DNA of 64,000 nucleotides, taken from the NCBI RefSeq assembly GCF_902459465.1, contig NC_047062.1:23627919-23691918 (forward strand), given 5' to 3'. The notes under the pieces are model-generated. The model saw only the letters and a list, made by a program, of their open reading frames with translations, was not told where the DNA came from and ran no database searches. Origin of the DNA: Asterias rubens. Its lineage: Eukaryota > Echinodermata > Asteroidea > Forcipulatida > Asteriidae. Positions 1 to 12,000 of this stretch are shown piece by piece; position 1 is the first letter of the stretch, and each line of letters opens with the position of its first letter. The position numbers and the translations under genes are program-made.

Positions 1-37
1 ATGATGTTTTTGACCGAAAAGGTATTTATGAATGGGA

Positions 38-197
38 ATCAAAGTGTGTTGAATCGGTTTTCAACTAGTGGTTTAAACCCGCCCAGGCCTGGTTCTTGAT
101 AATTTACCTTGACTTCGTCTCGGTAAAATTATCAAGAACCAGGCCTCGTTGGGATTAAACCACAAGTTGAAAACCTCTTCACCACACATTGATTCCC
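38..197. repeat. Inverted repeat (foldback) at the window start
   Basis: The arms contain CCAGGCCTGGTTCTTGATAA and complement, and GGAATCAAAGTGTGT with GATTCC. The outer left flank (TTTTTGACCGAAAAGGTATT) is repeated at 23549-23604. Confidence 0.75.
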
Positions 198-1126
198 GTA
201 CTAACGGACAAGTTGTTTCAGACAGAATATTTGTTTATGATGTTATGATGACAACAGTAATTGATAATATCAAACAATATCACAAAACACCTTTCAAAAA
301 AAAAGAATTCTTGTAACTGTTTCCAATGGAAAGTGAGACACCATAGAATTTTAAAAATCTGAGAATTTAGGTACAGCAAAAGTGTTTACATGTTCAAAAC
401 TTATAGATTGAATTACATAATTGAATATTTTTTGACAATTTTATTAAAATTTGTTTTTTGTTTCAAACTGTCTGCATAATGTACATGAACACAGCATCAC
501 ACTAACGTCATAAATTCATTACACAAAATTCTGTAGAAATCGAATCAATAAATCACATGCCTCAGTCATGAAGCCGACCTTCTCAAATTTCCAGTAATAT
601 TTTGTTTTTGCAACTCGGAAGGAAATGTGATCTTCATTTCACATACATTATAGTGGATATTTTGCCTTAACATGCACAACCCAGTTTAGAGCGCTTTGTA
701 TGCAGTGTTTTCCCTCGACTGATGTCCGCCAGCCAAATGCCATTAAAAACACCCAAGGGACCAGTCAGAGTTTTGCCAGACTAGCCCAGCTGGCTAGTTC
801 ATTGATTCCCACAGCTTCATGTAAGCCAATTTTGTTCACACTGCTCAGCTTTGTTCACACTTTAGAAAATCCCAAATATGGACCAGTGACCCGACATGCT
901 AAGTGGTCCTGCTGCAGCCTCGCTACCATGGGCAGCGCGCCGAATGAAACCCGATACCTCTTGACACTAACCCCTGGTACATCCATCAGCCCTGGGTCCT
1001 ACTCGCAAGTTAATTTCCTTTGTGTATTACTACATGACATTTTTAAATAAAAAGTCAGATTCCTCTGCTGATGCTTCCTATTGAGTCACAAACATGAATG
1101 CGATCCCTGGTCATACAGCAGTTAAG

Positions 1127-1368
1127 GTCCAATTTCATAAAGCCTGTAAGCACAAAAAAATGCTTAGCATAAAAATTTCTTCCTTGATAAAAACAGGATT
1201 ACCAATCAAATGTCCACGTGATTTTCAGGATAAGCAAGCAACAGTTGAATACCAATAACAAGCAATGTGCAACAAATGGACATTTTGTTCGTAATCCTGT
1301 TTTTATCAAGGAAGAAATTTCATGCTAAGCAAATTTTTTGTGCTTACAGGCTTTATGAAATTGGGTCC
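1127..1368. mobile_element. Foldback element, family B (CCAATTTCATAAAGC arms)
   Basis: Arms of about 90 bp (GGTCCAATTTCATAAAGCC) are repeated as reverse complement at the other end, with TTCTTCCTTGATAAAAACAG in each arm. Several copies are found in the window. There is no coding capacity, and the superfamily is unknown. Confidence 0.7.
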
Positions 1369-1434
1369 AGGTTGAATGGCTTCTGCCTGGCATCCCGAAC
1401 AAAGATATGGCCAGATTGTGAGACCGCCAACATG

Positions 1435-1510
1435 AGGGCTGGCTAGATAGCTCAGCTGGTAGAGTTCCGGCGCATTATTCCAGAGAACGCAGGTTTAAGT
1501 CCAGCTCTAG
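1435..1510 (+). repeat. tRNA-like element (TAGCTCAGCTGGTAGAG)
   Basis: The A box is TAGCTCAGCTGGTAGAGTTC and the B box GGTTTAAGTCC. Acceptor-stem pairing is poor, and the leader GAGACCGCCAACAT is shared with the other copies, so this is a SINE head, not a working tRNA gene. Confidence 0.6.
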
Positions 1511-2352
1511 TTGATTTGTCTTTATTCAAAAATTCATTTGTTCAAAACAAAATAATGTGTGAGCACCTCTATAGGCGACATACTCTCCCGTTTCTTGAAA
1601 AATAGAATGAATGTTTACATCCAAAATCATTACATTGCACCAAGCCGTCATGCAAGTAATTTGAGTCTTATCCAATAGTATGAATATGACTGTCATATTC
1701 GTTTACTTTAGACCGCCATCCAGTAACCAAGTCTATTCCTGGATCTACAGTTACAGAGAACATCTTTTTAAAAAGACAGAAGAGATGAAAATCGAAGAAT
1801 GCCCTTTGGGTTGTATGTGCCGGGTTTTCCTGCAAAGAGTAAATTGAATCTCGGCACCACTGTCATGATCAGTTTACATGGCAGGAGAGGGAAAGTGAAT
1901 AACCCACAGAATTTGAAAACTTTATTGACTATTTGTGAACCTTGACTTTTAATCTGAAAGCTCTAGTGCTAAGATAACCCTTCATCGTGTTTTTTTTTGT
2001 ACAAATTAATCTCAATATGGGGAATGTCGGACGAGCATTGTGATGCAGGTAAAAACCCATAAGAAAATAACATGACTGTTACACCGGACTGCGTTGGTGT
2101 TCCCCTGCAACATTTCTCTGGGGTTTTCCTCCAATATCTAAAACTGAAACTTCCTTCTTGGTCTTTCTCCATAGGGTGTCTTGGCTAGTGCAGTGATTAA
2201 TATAAAAATATTTGGTTTGCGGTAACACCATGTGTGTATCTACTTGCCAGGTAGAGTTTGTTCTTAGAGAACTGTCTTTCTTTATTCTACTACCGCGGAG
2301 TAGATTGTTCGGGAGACTTCTCAGTTCTGAAAAGAATTGTCCTGCTTTTTAA

Positions 2353-2699
2353 AGCCATTATACACTTTCGGTTCAGGAAAAAAAAAATTCACAGATTTAC
2401 AAATAATTTACAGGGTTTACAGAAGGTAATGGTGAAAGACTTCTCTTGAAATATTGTTCCATGAAATGCTTTACTTTTTGAGAAAACATCAAAACTCGTT
2501 AGCGAGAATTACGGATTTATTTTAAACACATGGCATGACACGGCAAAACGCGCGAAAACAAGAGTGGGTTTTCCCGTTATTTTCTCCCGACTCCGATGAC
2601 CGATTGAGTCTAAATTTTCACAGGTTTGTTATTTTATATGTTGTGATACACTAAGTGTGGGACTTGGACAATACTGTTTACCGAAAGTGTATAATGGCT
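2353..2699 (-). mobile_element. T2-like MITE, AGCCATTATACAC subfamily
   Basis: TTAA lies at 2349 and 2700; the ends are AGCCATTATACACTTTCGG and its complement. It is related to the copy at 61463-61830 through shared interior (GGTAATGGTGAAAGACTTCT). Confidence 0.78.
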
Positions 2700-2903
2700 T
2701 TAACTGTTACCCGGGCGGATGGTATAAAAAAAGGCTGTCAAAATTAACTGTTCTATCGCGGAGTCAGTTCTTAAATTGGTCTCAACGTTTTGACCACCTT
2801 GCTCAAGTCAGCGTACATTGATTAAGTTAGCTTTTTTTGAGAGTCCTAGTCTTCACAACCAGAATAAATGAAATGAAATGAAATATGAAAATAGAAAACA
2901 AAC

Positions 2904-3009
2904 CTGTGACAGGATTGTCTCCTTGCTGTTCCATCCTCGCTGGCTGCTGTAACTGCAGCAGGTACTGCTGGTAGTAATGCTCTTGCAGCTGCTGTAGAAA
3001 TACGTGTTG
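2904..3009 (-). CDS. ACBD3: ACBD3 exon 6 (Q-rich PI4KB-binding type helix)
   Basis: The 106-bp exon after TTGCAG encodes QHVFLQQLQEHYYQQYLLQL, then QQPARMEQQGDNPVTG, and ends in phase 1 before GTTTGT. It closely matches the vertebrate Q-domain helix that binds PI4KB. The acceptor region is repeated upstream (see the repeat at 3009-3262), which gives an in-frame alternative 3' splice site at 3114. Confidence 0.9.
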
Positions 3010-6000
3010 CTGCAAGAACGAGAAAAGTGAAATGCTTTCTGTCAATTCTTGAAATGGTTTTCCGTCACAAAAAAAAGAACATGATTGTTTTTTTTTCTTC
3101 TGAAATACTTGCTGCTGCAAAACTAGACAATGAAATGCTTTGTGTCAACTCATGAAATTGTTTTAAGTCAAGAAGAGATAGAATACGATTGTTTTTCTTG
3201 CTGCAAAACAAGAAAAGTGCAATGCTTTCTGTCATTTCATGAAAACAACAAAAACAATTCATGTTTGGTCAGGGAAATTGTTCTTGTTTTGATTTTCAGA
3301 GTGTGGGGTTGACGAGTTTCAGTGGGCAAGTATTTACCATGTGTAGACATGAGAACAAAATACGTGTAGGTCAACACAATGAGGCAACACCCTCACCCGC
3401 CATGTATGTGTTAATCTAACAGCAGCGACAAAACAGGTTTGCCATTTATTAATACATCAAAACCTACATGTATCTATCCACTTAGGTGAAGCTATTCAAC
3501 TGCAAAAGGTTGTGCATTTTGGCATAGCTGTGCATAGATCAGAGCTATACTGTGAACCTAGAACAAGTTCGAGGCCCCATTATTTCATAAAGCCTGTCAG
3601 CACAAAAACTTGCTAAGCACAGGAACGAAATGCTAAACAGATAGCAGGTTACCAGCCAAAATGACCTTAAGTTTACATTGCTGTGACTGGTGCCCCACTT
3701 AGTTTTTGCTTAGCAAAGAAATTTGTTGAGCAGTATCTTTTGCTTACCAGCTTTATGAAATCGAGCCCAGGTGGCTGACTACAGACGACTAGACTTAAAG
3801 GCACTGGACTCTATTTGTAATTACTCAAAATAATTGTTTGCATACAAATTTACTTGGTAACAAGAAACAGAGAGCTGTCATGAGAAAAAGGCTCCCTCTA
3901 AAGTAATGTTGTTTTTGAGAAAGAGGTAACTTCTCACTCAAATATTAAAAGACTATAAAAAAGACTAGTAAAAGACTGATATTATTAGGTCTGAAGTCTT
4001 CTCAAAGCATACAAATTTGCATCTCAAAGCATACAAATTTGCATCTCAAAGCATACAAATTTGCATCTCAAAGCATACAAATTTGCATCTCAAAGCATAA
4101 AAATTTGTACAACAAGGTTGTTTTTCTTTCATGATTCTATTGTAACTTCGATGACCAATTGAGCCCAAATTTTCACAGGTTTGTTATTTTATGCAGTTGT
4201 TGGGATACACCAAAGTGAGAATTCTGGTTTTTTACAATATTACCAAACGCGTCCAGTCCCCTTAAAATCATAGTTGATCTAGGTGTCAGCCGAACGCTGC
4301 ATGGTTTAACTAGCTAGTCCAACTGGATCAACCTAGCCCTGGAGCACTCAAACTCCACTCAAACTAATTCACAATTAATGAGAAATGTAATGATGATAGA
4401 TGTTTTGATCAATGTGACGATAATTTATTTTTGCTGTAAGATCATTAGTTCATAAACACACTTCAGTAGAGAAAAATAAAATGCATATGGATAGAAAGAT
4501 CTTTTAAAAGTAGAATACAATGATCTACACAAATTTGCCTCGAAATTGCGTGGTTTTCCTTTTACTCTGCGAACTAACACGCTCGGCCATTTATGGGAGT
4601 CAAAATTTTGACTCCCATAAATGGCAGACCGTGTTAGAGGTAAAAGGAAAACAATGCATTTTCGAGGCATGTTTGTGTGGATCATTGTATTCTACTTTTA
4701 AAACGTCTTTCTACCCATGTGCATTTTATAACAAACGGTTACAAACGCTTTTCAAAGACCAACTCGACCGATCCAAGGCAACGTGTTCCTTTAACAAACG
4801 AGTTACATTTAAAACACAGTACTATGATCAACACATGTACAAACCTGCTGGGGATTGTTGGGATGTTGCTGTTCTACGACTGGTTGTAACTGGGGTAATA
4901 ATTGCTTATATACTGCCTCTTTAAATTGTAACCTGTATTTAAAAACAACAAGAAAGATTTGTATCAAATGGATATGATAAATATTTGTACTCACACAGCT
5001 TTGTATAAACATCAATTTTAGAAGTGATGAAACGGAAGAATTTTATGGACTCTAGGTGGAAGCAGACTTACAATGAAAATCAGTTTTTCTTGAAAGTGTG
5101 GGAATGCTTGGAATTAAATGAACCTAGCCGATCGTGACATCGGCAGCTGGCATGTCAGTGGCAAGTTAGCATTCTAAAATGCCTCCTTGTCCTTTCAAGT
5201 TGTATTTCTATTTTACAAATTTGAAGATTTTACAATATTGTACTGTGTACTACGCTGGCCCAATTTCATAGAGCCACTAAATCCACTTCTCATTGGATGA
5301 CATGCAGTACAGCCACATTTTTGGGGGGTAAAAATATTTCTTTGTAAAAATATGGGTAAAGTTTAAAAGGCGCTCTTCCTCTTTTGGTTGCAGTCTGACC
5401 GGCTGACGTGAACATCCCCCCCACCCCCTTACTGGCATCTGGCTTTGGTCCAGTATAAAATTAAGCCCTGTTAGTAACTTTGTTGCGCAAAGTGGGCCTT
5501 GTTAGTGAAATAAACTAACCGTTCTTGTTCTTGTCTTTGTGATTCTTCTTCTGCTCTCCTCCTTTGTTCCTCCTCAAGACGTAATCTTTCTCGCTCTTCT
5601 TCTTCTCGTATCCTCCTCTCCTCTTCTTCAATTCTGTCGATGAACAACAATATTTCTATGAACGTCTTCCTGCTTAGCAGAAATGAGCAGGGTATCAGTC
5701 ACAAACTGTACATGGGACATGGTAGTTTGGCTGGTAACCTAATTCTTGTAAGTAGGCTGTAATTTTGTTGTGCTTAGTAAAGTGTTGTGCTTAAGCAGCT
5801 CTATGAAATTGGGCTCTGGCTTCAAATAACCCTGGGCACCAACAGCAATTGCGGTGGTGCCCTCTGCTTTGGCAAGTTCATACAAGACTTCACGTTGTCC
5901 TCATAGAAGTGCCCCTGACAAGAGGGACATTGCTGTGGCCCTTTAAGAGCAGGTCCAAGTCCTGCATGATGTCAAAGGCATTCAAAATATTTGAAGTGCG

Positions 6001-9000
6001 TGTACTTTTGAGAAGGCAGATTAACAGAAATTGGTAGGACTTTTTAATGAGAAACGAGCATGACTAGTGTGTATTTACTTTGGTAGCCTAACATACATCC
6101 TCAGATGCTTCCAGATTGATAACACTAGAGCCTACAAAATAAATTGCAAATTGTAAACAACGTTGGATAAATGAGAGGCGGGGGAAGATGCCCCAATGCA
6201 TGTCTGTGCCCCCTAGCTGTAAACAAAATCCATTCCCAATTGGTAACTCCACACCCACGTTAATGAACCCTTGATTCAGGTGGTATGCCTGATCCAATAA
6301 AGCATGATCAGTTTACTGATGGATATGCAGTCCAGAGTCTAACAGAACCAAACAAAAGTTGCAGTTGGATCTTGATGGGTTGGGGGAGGTTAGCAGGCCT
6401 CTTCACGGAGGCAACAAAAGCGATTGCCTCAATGCCCCCTGGTCAATGCCTTTGTGCCCTTAAAATGCTCCAGTAGAAATTAAAAAATTTTCGCATACAT
6501 TTAGGTGCCCTTTACTAAGGAGAAAATGCCTTGGTGCCCTACAGCATACAGGCCTGCATGATGATGCCCGATTTATACTTCCTGCAATATGCAAAGCCAA
6601 TTTTGGTGACATAATAATTCATAGGCCCTATGCGCTGTTTGGAAAATTGTGTTGAAAGGAAAATTGTGTTGAAAGAAAATTTGCTTCGCAGGAAGTATGA
6701 ACCGGGCTTAAAGGTCGAGTCACTCTGCAGCGATAACGAAAACGATATCGTTTGAAAGAGAGCGCATTCTATTGGTTGAATCGCACAATATGCCCACACT
6801 TATTCAACCAATTGAGGGCGTGCATGTTTAAAGGCAGTGGACACTATTGGTAATTACTCAAAATAATTTCGGCATAAAACCTCACTTGGTAATGAGTAAT
6901 GGGGAGTAGTTGATATAGTATAAAACCTTGTGAGAAAAGGTTTCCTCTGAAGTGGCATAGTTTTTGAGAAAGAAGTAATTTTCCACGAATTTGATTTCAA
7001 GACCTCAAGTTTAGAATTTGAGGTTTTCGAAATCAAGCATCTGAAAGCACCCAACTTCGTGTGACAAGGGTGTTTTTTCTTTCATAGTTATCTCGCAAAT
7101 CTGTTGACCAATCGGGCTCAAATTTTCACAGGTTTGTTATTTAATGCATACATGTTGAGATACACCAAGTGAGAAGACTGGATTTTGACAATTACCAATA
7201 GTGTCCATTGTCTTTAACGTTCTCGTTTTCATTCTCGATATCGAGGCCTGTGTGACCGGGCCTTAAGAGAGGCCTTCTATGACTCCATAAAATCTCCAAA
7301 GACGTCATATTCAGTCCTTATACTACGTGTATGTGCATCAAATGGCAAGACACTCATGAAAGAGGGCACCTCTATCAAGACAAATTTAAATTTCTAATTG
7401 AATATATTCCAAAGACCAGGGGGATTCAGGCGCGTGATCATCTCCGCAACCTCCCAAGGGTATGAGGACTGAAGAGCTTGGATTTGTCACTAGCCTGACA
7501 TGAAAACACTAGTCAAGAGTGCTTCCAGCTAGGCAAATTGACTTCTTAAGCAGCCCAGTGGACTAGTAATAACGTCAGCAACGTGTATTTTGTTTAATCC
7601 TCCGACAAGCTAGAATCCCTGGTTCTGACTGGTCAATGTTGTGGATTCGGTTTTTTTTACATCCCATTCTGAAATTCTGCATTGCATTTTGCGTAAATTT
7701 ACATGGTTTAATGCAGCCAGTTTAATGGTTGCAAAATCAAGAATTTTTGTTCTGTAAATGTTTTGTTAACCATTAACGAGCTCAAACTTTCCCAAAAATG
7801 CAACATTCTGAAATTCGTGTTGTTTTTCTTAAAATGTTGCTTTTACAACAAACTGTCACAAACAATAAAAACACCCTAATAAGTTTGAAACCTTAAATTT
7901 ATTTTATTACACGATACTGTTTGTGATGAAAGATAAAATTCTAGCTACATGTACATGTAATAATGAACTCATGGAATACAGAAAAAATACAAAGCACTTC
8001 TACATCTCATATACAATGATGCGCAAAATTCAAAGAGACAAAAGCTCTTTCTTTTCCCTGTATCCTATTCACCCAGAAGAGATAACTAATCCAATTTTAA
8101 AATAACAATAAAGCTATACATAAATATGAAACCAACGCTAAAGTGACTTGATTATTTTCGTGAAGTTGGCCGATTATCAAGTTCAATAATTGGGCTGTAA
8201 CTTTTGCATGCAAGTCAAACATACAATAACTAGTGAAATGACTTTGGAAACAATAAATAGCACAAGGAATCAGGGAGCTTAACTTTTGCATGCAACTTGT
8301 CCAACATACAGTAACAATGACTTTGGAAACAATAAAAAGCACAAGGAATCAGGGAGCTTAATTTTTGCATGCAAGTCCAACATACAGTAACAATGACTTT
8401 GGAAACAATAAATAGCACAAGGAATCAGGGAGCTTAACTTTTGCTTGCAAGTCCAACATACAGTAACTAGTGAAATGACTTTGGAAACAATAAATAGCAC
8501 AAGGAATCAGGGAGCTTAACTTTTGCTTGCAAGTCCAACATACAGTAACTAGTGAAATGACTTTGGAAACAATAAATAGCACAAGGAATCAGGGAGCTTA
8601 ATTTTTGCTTGCAAGTCAAACATACAGTAACTAGTGAAATGACTTTGGAAACAATAAATAGCACAAGGAATCAGGGAGCTGTACCTTTTTCTTTCTTGCT
8701 CTTCTTTCTCCCTCCTATGGGCCTCTACGTAAGGTTTCAGCTGCGTACACGTCTTGTCAAGATGCCGGCAAAACTCAAGCATCGCAGACTCTTTGCTCAT
8801 GTCGTCCAAGTCCTGCCATTGTTTCCTGAGGGGAGAATATGTCAACAACGAAAAAAACCCATTAAAATCTTGCTACTTATAATTAAGAATTTCCAATGAG
8901 TTTCCAGACCAACTGCATGGGATGGTTGATGTGCAGGCCTTGAGATTCAATCTTGAACAGGCACATCAATTAAGGGGCACTTCTATTCTATGAAGAAAAC

Positions 9001-12000
9001 AGAAATTTGTGTTTGGAATTTTGCAGTGAGTTATTTTGTGGTGGCACAGCTGACTGTTCACATAACTAGTGTTTTACTATTACTGTGTACAACTGTATGA
9101 TTACAACATGAAGTTAGCTCTTTTCATTATGCATTCACCACCTTAACAACATGGTATTAGAAGCTGGTTATTGAATAATGACGTAACGAACAATACGTAT
9201 CCATATGGAATATTTGCTCATTAGTTTTACAGACGAGTAGGGGGGCCTCTGCAGTGCAGAGCATTGAACTGCCATTTTATTATCAATGCAGTCCAGCTTC
9301 TAAGGTTTTACAAGGTGTTGTGCCCACATTCCGCAGCTAGCATTGCAGAATGGCAGCCCAAACCATTGTTTGCAACCATAAGTATTGACCCTATTCACCT
9401 GACGTCATCATCAGAATAACCTTGGATGCGCCATTTTGGTGGTCAATGTCAACGTGCGATATTCAGTGAAGTGCGCATTTTAGGTGACGCGGTGTTTAGA
9501 CGTTAACCTATTGACCACCAAAAATGGTGAGCTTGGCCCAATCGCCGCGTGTGACGTGCGTGCAAGGGGTCAATACCGGGTTTCGGGTTGAACAAAGAAA
9601 ATTTGGCCTCGAGCAGCATTTGAACCTGCAACCTCTGGTTTAATGTGCGGGTACTCAATCAACTGAGCTATCTAGCCCACATGCTGTCAGTCTCCCTATT
9701 TTTCAATATCTTTAACAATATTTCAGATGGAAATGTTTCTCCGGGGGTTGGTACTGGTATGAAGATTATAATGAGCTAGCTTCAGATTGAAACCAAATCA
9801 ATTTATCTCATTTCTGTTCTTACATGTACTCTCTTTTCTTTGATGACTACCATTTCGAACGAGTCCACACACTGAGAACATCTAGATTGAAACCAAATCA
9901 ATTTATCTCATTTCTGTTCTTACATGTACTCTCTTTTCTTTGATGACTACCATTTCGAACGAGTCCACACACTGAGAACATCTAGATTGAAACCAAATCA
10001 ATTTATCTCATTTCTGTTCTTACATGTACTCTCTTTTCTTTGATGACTACCATTTCAAACGAGTCCACACACTGAGAACATCTAGATTGAAACCAAATCA
10101 ATTTATCTCATTTCTGTTCTTACATGTACTCTCTTTTCTTTGATGACTACCATTTCAAACGAGTCCACACACTGAGAACATCTAGATTGAAACCAAATCA
10201 ATTTATCTCATTTCTGTTCTTACATGTACTCTCTTTTCTTTGATGACTACCATTTCGAACGAGTCCACACACTGAGAACATCTAGATTGAAACCAAATCA
10301 ATTTTGTCATTTCTGTTACTACCCATTTTTTCTTTGACAACTACCATTTTGTACACACAGAGAGCCTCTTTCGTTATCTTGATTGAATCCATCTTCTGGA
10401 TGTCTGCATTTAAGAATTGTAGGAAGCTCCTATCTAATTAGTGTCCAACTAACGAGAGGAGGGTTTTAATAGGAGGCATAGGCAAAAATCCACTTGTTTA
10501 TTTTTTTCTTTTAAAGGTACTTAATCTAATCCAGCTGATGAAGCAATGCATTATGTAAATTGAAAGAATGGCCAGAAGTCCTTTTTATGTGCAGGGTTAA
10601 GAGCAGCGTAATAGGCAAATACACCTGCGGTGCCTGCTTTTAAAAATAAATGCCAACTTGACAGACCGCATGTGAATGTCCCTATACAGCTCAGGCCTGT
10701 ATGCTTAGTTTTTGAAAGGGCAGGGACACCAGAGGCATTTTCTCCTCAGTAAATGGCACCCTAAGGGCACCAAGGCAATGACCCTAAGGGCACCAAGGCA
10801 ATGACCCGGGGGCACAGAGGAAATGGCCTTTCATGCCTCCGCGAATCATCAGGCTTGACATTTACAACATATAATTAATACATGGACAGGGAACAGATCT
10901 TGGATTTGATGAAGTGGCAAAGCCACATTTCAAGTTTTAAGTAGAAAACAGGCACTCCCACTTACAAAATCAGGAAGCCATCTGCCCGTTTACTAATTTC
11001 AATGGATGATGTGTTTTTTTTTGCCAAATTTTCTGTCAAATGCTAACAGACCATTCCCATGAAGTATGCTAACTCCATTCATGCATGCGTACAGTGGTTG
11101 GTAAATGCCATAGAGATGTGCACTCAAAGACGCACAATCGCATCTGCGTCACACACAATTAGCCACATACAAAGCGAAAAATGTTCTGTCAATTTGGCAA
11201 CCAAAATGTTAGTATGCACGCGCCTTGGACTGGTTCAAAAGCTATCTCTCTGATAGGAAACAGTTCGTTCAATGGAAAGATTATGACTCTACACCTAAAA
11301 CTATCAAATGTGGCGTACCTCAAGGCTCAATTCTAGGTCCAATACTCTTTCTCTTATATATAAACGATATCTGTAATTCTTCCAAATTGTTATCCTTTAT
11401 TCTATTTGCTGATGACACCAATGTTTTCTTTAGTCATAGTAACTTAAAGGAGGCAGTTTCAGTAATGAACTCACAACTGCAAAAGGTTTCACTGTGGTTT
11501 AAATGTAACAAACTATCAATTAATGAAAAGAAAACTTGCTTTATGTTATTTTCAAATAAATGTAAAGATGATAACATCAATATTTATATAAACAACTCTA
11601 AAATTAGCCAAGTTAATTCTTTTAGATTTCTAGGTGTTATAATTGACAGCAACCTTACTTGGAAATCTCACTGCCAAAAGATTCACACATCAGTTTCCCA
11701 AATTTTGGGTTTTCTACGTAAACTTAAACATATTCTGCCTAGGAATGTGCTATTCTCTATTTATAATATGCTGGCATTGCCCCACTTTCAATACGGGATT
11801 CTAGCCTGGGGAAATACTCATGCTTCTTACCTAAACAAGCTATTAATCGTACAGAAGAAATCCTTGAGAGTTATAGCCAATTCTAGCTTTAGAGAGCACA
11901 CTGCACCCCTTTTCAAGCAATTTAAAACACTCGATATTTTTAAACTGTATAAATATCATCTTGGGGTCCTTATGTTTAAGTTTGAATCTAACTTGTTACC

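Larger units (their letters stand above)
1..2903. other. ACBD3 intron 6 (part); no exon found
   Basis: It holds a foldback, a family B element, a tRNA-like element and a MITE. The stretches 200-1126 and 1520-2340 show no recognisable feature. GOLD-domain coding sequence was looked for on the minus strand and not seen. Confidence 0.7.
5634..8684. other. ACBD3 intron 3
   Basis: It contains family B arms near 5790, GGTGCCCTT-type repeat pieces at 5827-5990 and 6390-6545, the family E MITE, a nested MITE and the minisatellite. Nothing was seen at 7260-8190, which is AT-rich. Confidence 0.7.

Noticed and set aside
700..1050. 116-codon plus-strand ORF
   Set aside because: No recognised similarity; sequence around it contains repeat-like ACCAGTCAGAGTTTTGCC segments, also seen near 22400, and no splice or start context supports a gene.
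8097..8664. Overlapping minus-strand ORFs with MLFIVSKVI repeats
   Set aside because: Frames of the 76-82-bp minisatellite; the repeated peptide reflects the DNA repeat.
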